Source: Sphingomonas mucosissima (GTDB lineage: Bacteria > Pseudomonadota > Alphaproteobacteria > Sphingomonadales > Sphingomonadaceae). From it: a stretch of DNA of 64,000 bases. The notes under the pieces were generated by a model. The model was not told where the DNA came from. It saw nothing but the letters and a program-made list of their open reading frames with translations, and ran no database searches. Position 1 is the first letter of the stretch; each line of letters starts with the position of its first letter. Shown one piece after another: positions 45,921 to 54,017 of the stretch. The position numbers and the translations under genes are program-made. Location: NCBI RefSeq assembly GCF_002197665.1, contig NZ_NBBJ01000001.1:930001-994000 (forward strand), given 5' to 3'.

Positions 45921-46741
45921 AGGCCGCCATCCTGCAGATGACCAGCGGGATCGATCCCGCAGCAAATGCAGCGACGCTTGCCACGGCAGTTCGGACAGCG
46001 GCTGAACGTGGTGCAGCCATGCTCTTCACGCCCGAGATGTCGGGGCTGCTGGATCGGGACCGCGCGCGGGCGGCCGAGTCGATTGTGGACGAGAAGGACG
46101 ACCGCGTTCTCGCGACGGTGCGGGAGGCCGCGGCGAAATCAGGCCTTTGGGTGAACCTCGGCAGCCTAGCGCTGCGTGGGAGCGCCGACCGATTGGTGAA
46201 CCGTGGCTTCGTGATCGACGGAACGGGGGCCATCCGCGCACGCTACGACAAGCTTCATCTGTTCGACGTGGATCTGCCAACGGGTGAAAGCTGGCGCGAA
46301 TCCGCCGCTTATGCGGCCGGCACCGGCGCCGTGGTGGTAGATACGCCGCTGGGCAGCTTGGGATTGTCGATCTGCTATGACCTGCGCTTTCCGGATCTCT
46401 ACCGCGCGCTGAGCGACGCGGGCGCCACAATCCTGTCCGTTCCCGCGGCGTTTACGCGCCCCACTGGCGCTGCCCATTGGAACATATTGCTGCGCGCTCG
46501 CGCGATTGAATGCGCATCATTCGTGATTGCCGCGGCGCAAACGGGCAAGCACGAGGATGGGCGCGAGACCTATGGCCACTCGCTGGCTGTCAATCCGTGG
46601 GGCGAGGTTCTCGGTGACATGGGGGAGGGAGCCGGTGTCGGCTTTGTCGAGGTGAACCCGGCCAAGGTGCTGGAGGTGCGCCAGCGGATTCCGGTCATCG
46701 CCCACCGGCGCAGCATCCCGGCGGTTACGGTCGCGCAATGA
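45917..46741 (+). CDS. Carbon-nitrogen hydrolase (Nit-family amidase)
   Basis: A 274-residue nitrilase-superfamily enzyme. The catalytic triad is visible: Glu40 in LFTPEMSG, Lys in ARYDKLHLFDVD and Cys in GLSICYDLRFPDLY. The HLFDVD and RFPDLY context is typical of NIT1/NIT2-type deaminated-glutathione amidases, which repair glutathione that was transaminated by mistake. Translational coupling to glutaredoxin on one side and DUF1178 on the other (4-bp overlap) suits a glutathione role, which is inference. Confidence 0.92.
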   Translation: MKAAILQMTSGIDPAANAATLATAVRTAAERGAAMLFTPEMSGLLDRDRARAAESIVDEKDDRVLATVREAAAKSGLWVNLGSLALRGSADRLVNRGFVIDGTGAIRARYDKLHLFDVDLPTGESWRESAAYAAGTGAVVVDTPLGSLGLSICYDLRFPDLYRALSDAGATILSVPAAFTRPTGAAHWNILLRARAIECASFVIAAAQTGKHEDGRETYGHSLAVNPWGEVLGDMGEGAGVGFVEVNPAKVLEVRQRIPVIAHRRSIPAVTVAQ

Positions 46742-47166
46742 TCGTCTTCGATCTGCGCTGCCGTGGCGGCCATGTGTTCGAAGCCTGGTTTGCGTCGTCC
46801 GCGGCCTTCGAGGATCAGCGGGGCCGGTCTCTCGTGCAATGCCCGGTGTGCACTGACACAGACGTCGAGAAGGCAGTCATGGCTCCGAATGTGGCGCCGA
46901 AGGGCAACTCCCGTGCGACGGTCTCGCCCGATACCGTCAAAGCTGTACTGAGCGCGCTCGCCGTTGCGCAGCGCCAGGCGCTCGAAGGCTCCCGTTGGGT
47001 GGGGAAAAGCTTCGTGTCGGAGGCCCGTGCGATGCACGTGGGTGATCGAGAGCTGGAGCCGATCCACGGCCAGGCAACGCTCGAGGAGGCAAAAGCCCTG
47101 GTTGACGAAGGCGTGTCGGTCGCGCCGCTACCGTTTCCGGTGCTCCCGCCTGATCAGGCGAACTAA
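46738..47166 (+). CDS. DUF1178 family protein
   Basis: A 142-residue protein with the DUF1178 start FDLRCRGGHVFEAWF, a Cys pair CPVC at about residue 37 suggestive of a zinc ribbon, and IHGQATLEEAKALVDEGV near the C-terminus. Function unknown. Coupled to the Nit gene by a 4-bp overlap; the cluster is conserved in alphaproteobacteria, which is from memory. Confidence 0.88.
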   Translation: MIVFDLRCRGGHVFEAWFASSAAFEDQRGRSLVQCPVCTDTDVEKAVMAPNVAPKGNSRATVSPDTVKAVLSALAVAQRQALEGSRWVGKSFVSEARAMHVGDRELEPIHGQATLEEAKALVDEGVSVAPLPFPVLPPDQAN

Positions 47167-47234
47167 GACGGGTTATACGCGCAACGATCGACTGGATTGA
47201 CCCGTTCGCGCCGGCGCCGTAGCTAGACGCGGAT

Positions 47235-47311
47235 GCCCCCGTAGCTCAGCAGGATAGAGCGACGGTTTCCTAAACCGCAGGTCGTGCGTTCGAATCGCGC
47301 CGGGGGCACCA
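47235..47311 (+). tRNA. tRNA-Arg (CCT)
   Basis: A 77-nt cloverleaf with encoded CCA. The acceptor stem GCCCCCG pairs with CGGGGGC, the anticodon loop TTCCTAA gives CCT (reads AGG), and the T-loop is CGTTCGAATCG. Confidence 0.95.
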
Positions 47312-47367
47312 GCGGCTCATCAAGGAGTCTTTCCGATCTGGACCTGGTGGGGCTGCCGACGAGCATG

Positions 47368-47395
47368 GACGGGCGCCCCGCTTCGGGCGCCCGTC
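47368..47395. terminator. Perfect 11-bp hairpin downstream of tRNA-Arg
   Basis: GACGGGCGCCC (47368-47378) pairs perfectly with GGGCGCCCGTC (47385-47395) across a 6-nt loop, between the plus-strand tRNA-Arg and the minus-strand SWIB gene. It has no U-tract on either side, so termination is likely but not textbook. Confidence 0.5.
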
Positions 47396-47405
47396 GGCTA
47401 CCCGA

Positions 47406-47687
47406 TCACGCCTTAACGTGAGCCGAGATGTACTTGTTCATCTCGAACATGGTCACCTGGTCCTTGCCGAAGACCTTCTTCAAATTGTCGTCGGCGAGGA
47501 TCTCCCGCTTGTTCTCGGGATTCTGCAGGTCCTTTGACTTGATATAAGCCCAGACCTTGCTGATCACCTCACTGCGCGGCAGCTTGTCGGTGCCGACGAT
47601 CGCGCCGAGCTCGGGCGAGGGCTGAACTGGGGCGTGGATGCCGCCGGTCTTGGCCTTGCCCTCCTCAGTCTTGGTCTTCGTAGCCAT
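47406..47687 (-). CDS. SWIB/MDM2 domain protein
   Basis: A 93-residue protein; after a basic N-terminus (ATKTKTEEGKAKTGG) a complete SWIB domain runs from about 20 to 90 (LPRSEVISKVWAYIKSKDLQ, REILADDNLKKVFGKD, MFEMNKYISAHV). SWIB domains occur in eukaryotic chromatin remodellers and, in bacteria, as small stand-alone proteins or topoisomerase I C-termini; function in bacteria is not settled. AGGAAGGA lies 7 bp before the ATG. It is divergent from fghA. Confidence 0.92.
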   Translation of the reverse strand: MATKTKTEEGKAKTGGIHAPVQPSPELGAIVGTDKLPRSEVISKVWAYIKSKDLQNPENKREILADDNLKKVFGKDQVTMFEMNKYISAHVKA

Positions 47688-47874
47688 TGCTGTCCTTCCT
47701 GTTGCGCCGGTCATTCGGCATCTCGCGGAATCACGCCGTTTCGCAGGCGTGATGGCCTTTGTGCGCTGCCGGGCGCGGCTTGTCACCTCCCGACAACGCG
47801 CTGCCGGGGCAAAGCTTGGCGCGCGTTCCAGCCTTCGGCTAAGCAGCCGCCGATTACAGAGCTGCGGAGAGAGC

Positions 47875-48705
47875 ATGGAAACGCTTAGTGAGAGCCTCGC
47901 CTTTGGCGGCACGCAGGGCGTGTATCGCCACGCCTCGGACGTTACCGGCACCGACATGACCTTCTCGCTCTATATGCCGCCGCACGCCAAGGGCACGCGC
48001 CTTCCGGTGCTTTGGTATCTGTCGGGTCTCACCTGCAGCCATGCCAATGTCACGGACAAGGGCGAGTATCGCCGCGCCTGCGCCGAACACGGCATCATCT
48101 TCATCGCACCGGATACGAGTCCGCGCGGAGAGGACGTTCCGAACGATGATGACTGGGCGTTCGGCCAAGGTGCGGGCTTCTACGTTGATGCTACAGAGGA
48201 ACCCTGGGCCGCCAATTTTCGCATGCGCAGCTACATCGAAGACGAATTGCCGGCGCTGATCGCACGCGAGTTTCCCGCCGCGGACTTGGCCCGGCAAGGG
48301 ATCACCGGTCACTCAATGGGTGGGCACGGTGCGCTGACGATCGCGCTGCGCAATCCGGAGCGTTTCAAAAGCGTCTCGGCATTTGCACCGATCGCGTCGC
48401 CGATGTCCTGCCCGTGGGGGGAGAAGGCGTTGAACGGATATCTGGGCCCTGATCGCGCCACCTGGGCTGAATATGACGCTTGTGCCCTGATCGCGCAGGG
48501 AGCCCGCCTCGGTGCACTCTTGGTGGATCAAGGCGATGCTGACGGATTTCTGGCGGAGCAATTGAAGCCCGCGCTGCTTGAGCGTGCTTGCGCCGAGGCC
48601 GGGATCGATCTCAGCCTTCGCATGCAGGCCGGCTATGATCACAGCTACAACTTCGTTTCGACGTTCATGAGTGATCACATCGCCTGGGCAGCCGCGCGTC
48701 TTTGA
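47875..48705 (+). CDS. fghA: S-formylglutathione hydrolase
   Basis: A 276-residue alpha/beta-hydrolase (esterase D family) that hydrolyses S-formylglutathione to formate and glutathione in formaldehyde detoxification. The nucleophile is in TGHSMGGHGA, the family motifs YLSGLTCSHANVTDKG and APDTSPRG are clear, and the catalytic His is in GYDHSYNFVSTFM. The partner formaldehyde dehydrogenase is not in the window. GGAGAG lies just before the ATG at 47875. Confidence 0.95.
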   Translation: METLSESLAFGGTQGVYRHASDVTGTDMTFSLYMPPHAKGTRLPVLWYLSGLTCSHANVTDKGEYRRACAEHGIIFIAPDTSPRGEDVPNDDDWAFGQGAGFYVDATEEPWAANFRMRSYIEDELPALIAREFPAADLARQGITGHSMGGHGALTIALRNPERFKSVSAFAPIASPMSCPWGEKALNGYLGPDRATWAEYDACALIAQGARLGALLVDQGDADGFLAEQLKPALLERACAEAGIDLSLRMQAGYDHSYNFVSTFMSDHIAWAAARL

Positions 48706-48707
48706 AG

Positions 48708-48731
48708 AAAAAGCGGGCCCGAAGGTCCGCT
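48708..48731 (-). terminator. Rho-independent terminator of the TonB receptor
   Basis: On the minus strand AGCGGACC (plus 48724-48731) pairs with GGCCCGCT (48712-48719) around a TTCG tetraloop with one G-U pair, followed by five U (48708-48712). It lies in the 82-bp gap between fghA and the receptor, oriented for the receptor transcript. Confidence 0.85.
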
Positions 48732-48787
48732 CAGGTGTTTGCAATCGCGCTCCGGTGGCGCGCAGCCGTCCGGAGCACGACCGCCGG

Positions 48788-51700
48788 TCAGAACTTGAAC
48801 CCAGCCGCCACGCCGTACCGGCGGGGTTCCACCGTGAAGACGTTGGTGAAAAGGCCCGACGACTGATCGGTGACGAACAGGCCGGTTATCGCGTCATTGC
48901 CGGTCAGGTTGCTGACGAATGCTCGTACGTAGAAGCGCTCGTCCGGGCCGTTAAGCTGGATCTGAGCATTCACCACTTCATAGCCCGGGATGCGATCGAT
49001 CGGGTTCAGGTTGAAGATGGTGCCATATTGGTCACCGGTGTAGTTCAGGTCGGCACGCGGGACGAGCGTGTAGTCACCGATGTCGAAGGTGTATTGCGCG
49101 CCGACTGCCCATTTGTAGGTCGGGCTGTTCGGCAGGCGATTGCCCTTTACCTCGACGGGGTTGCCATCGAGCAGCACCGAAACCGGCGCACTCGTGGCGA
49201 TCTGCTGAGCCTGCAGGAACTTGCAGGCGCTGAACGCGCCGTAGGTGCCGTTGGCAAGCAGCGGAACTGAGCCGTTCAGCCCCAAACGCGCGTTGCTCGC
49301 GTCGACGAACCCGCGCGCGGCCGATGCGTTGCCTGCCGCATTCGGCAAGACCACGCAATTGTATGCGCCGGCCAGATCCTTGATGATCACCGAGTCATTT
49401 CGGCCGCCGGAAACGTCACGAGGATTGGTCAGCAGGCGGCTGTTGGCGACTTCGGTCTTGAGGTAGCTGAGGTTGGCGTTGATCACGAACGCTGGCGTCG
49501 GGCTGATAACCGCTTCCGCTTCCACGCCGTAGATGTTCGCGCTGATGTTGTCGTTCACCGAGGTGCGCGCCACGATCCGGGTGAGCTGCAGATCCTTGTA
49601 CTTGTAGTAGAAGCCCGTGACGTTCAGCCGCAGCGCGCCATTGCCGAAGGTGTTCTTGCTGCCGATTTCAAACGAGTCGACCGTTTCGGGCCGGAAGGTC
49701 GTCGGCACGGCGAACAAAGGGGACAGCGGCGGGTTGATGCCGCCCGACTTGTAGCCGCGCGAGTAGGACGCATAGATCAAGTTATCAGGAGTGATCTGAT
49801 AGTCGAGCACGGCGCGACCGGTCATGCGCGAGTAGCTGACCCGGGCCTCCGCCCAGGGCTGGGCGCCTGGGATGGTAGCATCGAAGTCCGGGCCGTTGTT
49901 GAAGGCAGGACGGGCGTCCGTCGTGCCGATTGGGAGAAGGGCATTGGCAAAGGTGGTGCGGGCGCGAACGAACTTCTTGTCGTTATTGTAGCGTGCGCCC
50001 AGCGTGAGTTTCAGCTGGTCGTTGAACTCGAAATACGCCTCGCCGAAGATACCGTACGAGTCCAAGGTGAACTTGTCGGAATTGCTGCGGAAGAATGGCG
50101 AGGCGAGGAAAGAACTGGTGGTACGGCCAGCACCGGCTCCTGAAATTGTGCCCACCAGGCCGGAAAGATAATCCAGGCCGACGTTGTTCACGAAATAGTC
50201 GACGTCGCGTGCCGTCGCCTTGGTGTAGATGCCGCCCAGCAGGAAGTTGAACATTCCGTCGAACGAACTGTCGACATGCACTTCGCCGACCCAGGCCTTG
50301 GTGCGCGAGGTAGAACGGTCGAAGTCCAGGCTCTGCTGGAAACAACCGATCGTTTCGCCGCCATAGACACCCACACCGCTCGGGCCGCCGTTGGATTGGC
50401 AGACGCCGCCCTGCGGGCCGTTGGGGATCAACGCGTTACGGAGCCCGGCGAAGAGCGGATTGTAGATCGGTGAGGCCGGATTGCCGACTGCTTCCAGCGT
50501 GGCGAAGCCCGGCGCGTTGGAGCCGAGGCCGCTGACCAGAAGGTTATAGTCCGACGTAGCGTTAAGTTCGCTGCGTGTATGCCCCGCTGTCAAGCTGACA
50601 GCGATGTTGCCGAAATTGTGATAAGCCTTCAGTGTGTAGATCTGATCTTCGGTCTTCCATGTCGGCGTATAGTCTGCGGTCACCGCGCGGAAATCACGCG
50701 GATTGATCGCGTTGGCGAAGGCGTCGGGCGTGGCCGGAATACCTGGGCTGCCAATGCTTCCCAGACCGAACGGGGCGAGCAACGGCCGTGTACCTGCGAG
50801 CGTCGCCAGGAAGGTCGGCACATAGGCAGCACTGCTGGTGGGAAGCGTTACTGACGCATCGGCAAGGAAGATCGGCAGGCCCTGGATCGACTCCGTGGCG
50901 CCGCCCAGCGTTGAATTGGCGTTTGTCGTGCCAAAGGCGCGGCGGGTCGGGAGACAGCCCAGAATGCCGGTCGGATCGCGGTCGCACAGCTGCTTCTGCA
51001 AGCGCGAGCGGTCGTCATCCTCTCGGCTATATTGCGCGATGAAGTCGACCCGCGTGTCCGGCGACGGTTCCCACGACAGGGTACCGCGCACCGAATACAT
51101 GTCGCGTCCGTCGAAGCTTTTGTTGTTGAAGGTGTTCTTGATGTAGCCGTCGCGGTTCAGGTAATATCCTGCCACGCGCACGCCAAACGTATCGCCGAGC
51201 GGCACGTTGATCATGCCCTTGATGCGCTTTGAGTCGTAATTCCCGTATTCGAACTCACCGGCCGCGCGGAAGCCCGATAGATCGGTCTTCGCGGTGATGA
51301 TGTTCACCACGCCTGAGGTCGCATTGCGCCCGAACAGCGTTCCCTGCGGGCCGCGCAACACCTCGATGCGCTCGATGTCGTAGAACTCGCCTTCCAGAAT
51401 GCGTCCACCGACAGGCTGCTCATTCAATGCGATGCCGGTTGCGGAATCGCAGGTCACGCCGACGCAAAGGTCGCCGATGCCGCGGATCGTGAAGGTATTG
51501 GTTGCGAACTGCCCCTTGGTGAAGGTGACGTTCGGCAGCGTTTGTTGTAGGGCAAGGGGGTTGACGATCTGCTGCCGTTCGAGGTTTTCAGCAGTGAATG
51601 CTGACACCGCGATTGGCACGTCTTGGAGGCGCTGCGACTGGCGCTGAGCCGTGATGACGATGTCGGCATAGCCGCCCGCGGACTGGGGATCCGAGGTGCG

Positions 51701-51829
51701 CGCTTCCTCGCCAGGGCCGTTGGTCGGCGCAGTGTTCTGTGCCGAGCTGACCGCCCCGGTTTGTGCATATGCTGGCGTTGCGCCCACGATCGCGATAGCG
51801 GACGCGGCGAGTAAATAGGATTTTCTCAT
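48788..51829 (-). CDS. TonB-dependent receptor
   Basis: A 1013-residue outer-membrane receptor with a signal peptide ending near TPAYAQTGA. The TonB box is DIVITAQRQ, the plug has RLQDVPIAVSAFTAENLERQ and VLRGPQGTLFGRNATSGVVN, and the C-terminus RRYGVAAGFKF ends in Phe. This is the large CirA-like family that expands in sphingomonads for uptake of oligosaccharides, aromatics or metal chelates; substrate unknown. Expression is probably from its own promoter in the 218-bp region upstream, which it shares with folE; a possible operator AATTTCGTT...AAACGGAATT lies there at 51911-51933. Confidence 0.92.
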   Translation of the reverse strand: MRKSYLLAASAIAIVGATPAYAQTGAVSSAQNTAPTNGPGEEARTSDPQSAGGYADIVITAQRQSQRLQDVPIAVSAFTAENLERQQIVNPLALQQTLPNVTFTKGQFATNTFTIRGIGDLCVGVTCDSATGIALNEQPVGGRILEGEFYDIERIEVLRGPQGTLFGRNATSGVVNIITAKTDLSGFRAAGEFEYGNYDSKRIKGMINVPLGDTFGVRVAGYYLNRDGYIKNTFNNKSFDGRDMYSVRGTLSWEPSPDTRVDFIAQYSREDDDRSRLQKQLCDRDPTGILGCLPTRRAFGTTNANSTLGGATESIQGLPIFLADASVTLPTSSAAYVPTFLATLAGTRPLLAPFGLGSIGSPGIPATPDAFANAINPRDFRAVTADYTPTWKTEDQIYTLKAYHNFGNIAVSLTAGHTRSELNATSDYNLLVSGLGSNAPGFATLEAVGNPASPIYNPLFAGLRNALIPNGPQGGVCQSNGGPSGVGVYGGETIGCFQQSLDFDRSTSRTKAWVGEVHVDSSFDGMFNFLLGGIYTKATARDVDYFVNNVGLDYLSGLVGTISGAGAGRTTSSFLASPFFRSNSDKFTLDSYGIFGEAYFEFNDQLKLTLGARYNNDKKFVRARTTFANALLPIGTTDARPAFNNGPDFDATIPGAQPWAEARVSYSRMTGRAVLDYQITPDNLIYASYSRGYKSGGINPPLSPLFAVPTTFRPETVDSFEIGSKNTFGNGALRLNVTGFYYKYKDLQLTRIVARTSVNDNISANIYGVEAEAVISPTPAFVINANLSYLKTEVANSRLLTNPRDVSGGRNDSVIIKDLAGAYNCVVLPNAAGNASAARGFVDASNARLGLNGSVPLLANGTYGAFSACKFLQAQQIATSAPVSVLLDGNPVEVKGNRLPNSPTYKWAVGAQYTFDIGDYTLVPRADLNYTGDQYGTIFNLNPIDRIPGYEVVNAQIQLNGPDERFYVRAFVSNLTGNDAITGLFVTDQSSGLFTNVFTVEPRRYGVAAGFKF

Positions 51830-52047
51830 CGATCTCCCCTCCTGGGACCGCGCCCGCTCTATGGCGGTGTCACGGTGTTTGATGGCCCGGTGAAGAAGGT
51901 AACGTCAGAAAATTTCGTTCGTCAAACGGAATTCGAAAGGATTTAATTGTCGTCCGATCAATAGTGTCTGAAATGAAACAGTAGCGGAGTTGAACCTATG
52001 CTTCAGTGCAGCATGGACTTTCCGCAACGCACAAAGGCTGATTGTTC

Positions 52048-52677
52048 ATGAATTGCAATGACTCTCCGGAAGATGGCGACTTGGTGGGCGAGGACGGGAA
52101 GATCGTCGTCCCTGACGATGTCGCAAACGCAATACGAACGCTGATCCGCTGGGCCGGTGATGACCCTGCACGAGAAGGTCTGGTCGATACACCGCGGCGC
52201 GTAGCGCGCGCCTGGAAGGAATATTGCGCCGGTTACGCAGAAGATCCCTCGCGCCACTTGGCCCGGATCTTCGAAGAAGTGGGGGGCTATGACGAGATCG
52301 TTCTCTTGCGGGACATTCCCTTCCAGTCCCATTGCGAGCATCACATGGCGCCGATCATCGGGCGGGCGCACATTGCGTATCTTCCACGAAACCATGTGGT
52401 GGGCATCTCGAAGCTCGCGCGTGTCCTCCATGCGTTCGCCCGCCGCTTGCAGGTTCAGGAAAGGCTCACCGCCGAAGTCGCCGATTGCATCTGGAATAAT
52501 TTGAAGCCGCAAGGCGTCGCGGTCGTCATTGAAGCCAGTCACGCATGCATGACAGCGCGAGGTGTGCGCACCCCGGGCGTGTCGATGGTGACGAGCAGGA
52601 TGATGGGCGTGTTTCGTGACGATGAACGCAGCCGCAAGGAAGTGCTCGCGCTCATGGGCATGCAAGGGCGCGGATGA
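52048..52677 (+). CDS. folE: GTP cyclohydrolase I
   Basis: A 209-residue enzyme that converts GTP to 7,8-dihydroneopterin triphosphate, the first step of folate synthesis. The zinc ligands are in [11 protein letters not shown] and [11 protein letters not shown], and [16 protein letters not shown] and [15 protein letters not shown] are family signatures. The ATG at 52048 is used; a TTG two codons earlier also fits. Overlaps the SDR gene by 4 bp. Confidence 0.95.
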   Translation: MNCNDSPEDGDLVGEDGKIVVPDDVANAIRTLIRWAGDDPAREGLVDTPRRVARAWKEYCAGYAEDPSRHLARIFEEVGGYDEIVLLRDIPFQSHCEHHMAPIIGRAHIAYLPRNHVVGISKLARVLHAFARRLQVQERLTAEVADCIWNNLKPQGVAVVIEASHACMTARGVRTPGVSMVTSRMMGVFRDDERSRKEVLALMGMQGRG

Positions 52678-53435
52678 CGCGAACGGTTCTTGTCACGGGC
52701 GGCGCCAAGCGACTTGGCGCGTCGATCGCGCGCGCTTGCGCGGCTGCGGGCTGGCATGTGCTGGTTCATTACGGCACGTCGGCTGACGAGGCGCAGGCGC
52801 TTGCGGCTGAACTCAACGGTGCCGCGATCGGCGGCGATCTGGAGAACACAGCGGAGATCGGCGCTTTCTTCGAGCGCGCCCGCGCCGCCGCCGGTGGGAC
52901 GATCCACGCCCTGGTCAACAGTGCCTCGCGGTTCGAGGAAGACCGGCCCGAGAGGATCGATCCGCAGTTAGCCGCGCGGCTGTATGCGGTGAATTGTACC
53001 GCCCCGGCGCTGCTTGCGGCTGCTGTTGCCGATCAGCATGATCTGGACGCGGGCGCGGTCGTGAACCTCCTGGATCAGAAACTCAGCAATCCGAACCCGG
53101 ACTTTTTCTCCTACTCACTGACCAAATATGCGCTGGCCGGCGCAACCGAGATGATGGCGATGGCCTTCGCGCCACGCGTTCGCGTGAATGCCGTCGCCCC
53201 GGGGCTGACGCTGCCGAGCGGCGACCAAAGCGCGGCGGAGTTCGACCGGGTTTCGCGTGAGAACCTGCTGCGCCGTCCGGTGGGGGCTGAGCAGGTCGCC
53301 GCGGCTGTGCTTTACTTGCTGGACGCCGAGAGCGTCACCGGGCAGACGCTCTACGTCGATAGCGGCCAACGCTTCCTCAAGCGCGAGGGAGATGTGATGT
53401 ACGAAGGCAGGGAGCGGGCAGCGGCGGGTGGCTGA
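52674..53435 (+). CDS. SDR oxidoreductase, pteridine/dihydrofolate reductase-like
   Basis: A 253-residue short-chain dehydrogenase with the PTR1-like nucleotide motif VTGGAKRLG (NADPH-preferring, with Arg), an Asp in [12 protein letters not shown] and the catalytic YSLTK (YxxxK). These features match pteridine reductases and FolM, which reduce dihydromonapterin or dihydrofolate. It lies between folE and folB with 4-bp and 8-bp overlaps, so it probably acts in folate or tetrahydropterin synthesis and may replace FolA; a FolA gene is not in the window. Substrate inferred. Confidence 0.85.
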   Translation: MTRTVLVTGGAKRLGASIARACAAAGWHVLVHYGTSADEAQALAAELNGAAIGGDLENTAEIGAFFERARAAAGGTIHALVNSASRFEEDRPERIDPQLAARLYAVNCTAPALLAAAVADQHDLDAGAVVNLLDQKLSNPNPDFFSYSLTKYALAGATEMMAMAFAPRVRVNAVAPGLTLPSGDQSAAEFDRVSRENLLRRPVGAEQVAAAVLYLLDAESVTGQTLYVDSGQRFLKREGDVMYEGRERAAAGG

Positions 53436-53778
53436 GTACACGATTATCCTTGATCGCTTCGACGTGGCGATCCGCTTGGGCATCCATCCGCATGAGGCAG
53501 AGCCGCAGCGCGTGCGCCTCTCCGTCGAGATGACCGTGTCCTATCCTGCGCCGCCCGCCGCGGACTCGATTTCGGAAGTTCTCGATTACGACTTCCTCCG
53601 CGACGGCGTTCACCAACTCGCCAGGGGCGCGGGCTTTGCGCTCCAGGAAACCTTTGTAGACGCAGTGGCGGAGCTCTGCCTTGCCGATCCGCGCGTGCGG
53701 CAGGTGAAGGTGCGATCAATGAAGCTCGATGTCTATCCCGACGCTCAGGTCGGATGCGAGGTCATCCGCACACGCTGA
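53428..53778 (+). CDS. folB: Dihydroneopterin aldolase
   Basis: A 116-residue FolB that cleaves dihydroneopterin to hydroxymethyl-dihydropterin. Motifs: VAIRLGIHPHEAEPQRV, YDFLRDGVHQLA, FVDAVAELCLADPRVRQVKVRSMKLDV with the pterin-binding Glu and Lys. It starts with GTG inside the SDR gene and ends 63 bp into a truncated minus-strand frame. Confidence 0.9.
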   Translation: MAEYTIILDRFDVAIRLGIHPHEAEPQRVRLSVEMTVSYPAPPAADSISEVLDYDFLRDGVHQLARGAGFALQETFVDAVAELCLADPRVRQVKVRSMKLDVYPDAQVGCEVIRTR

Positions 53779-53913
53779 CGGTTCAACCGCCTGCGCGTCC
53801 CGCAAGGGGGTGCATCCGCCTTTCACGCAGGCGGCATGAGCCTCGACCAGCCGCTTGCCAGTGATGACGATGTCGCCGCTCGCGGCCTGTAACAGGAACA
53901 ACAGGGTCAGCAT
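53716..53913 (-). pseudogene. 5' remnant of a secreted TonB-transducer-like gene
   Basis: A 65-residue frame: a hydrophobic MLTLLFLLQAASG start, then DIVITGKRLVEAHAACVKGG and CTPLRDAQA, after which it reads antisense through the folB 3' end to a stop. From memory, this opening belongs to a longer sphingomonad family of predicted TonB-like transducers with TPR-like repeats (about 400 residues), so the gene looks cut off at about 53785. A strong GAGGAG lies 6 bp before the ATG. An alternative is a genuine small secreted protein. The 104 bp upstream to leuA hold nothing else I can support. Confidence 0.5.
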
Positions 53914-54017
53914 CCGCGACTCCTCAAGAGCAGATGCCGATCCTTTCATCCCGCCACGCCGCAGGCAAGCGCGTTAACGTCGTTTTTGCCCGCAAGATCA
54001 ACGCGTCGGGAAGGTGC

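Noticed and set aside
47730-47753. ATCACGCC/GGCGTGAT inverted repeat between the SWIB and fghA genes
   Set aside because: It may be an operator but nothing links it to a known regulator; an 8-bp repeat in GC-rich DNA can be chance.
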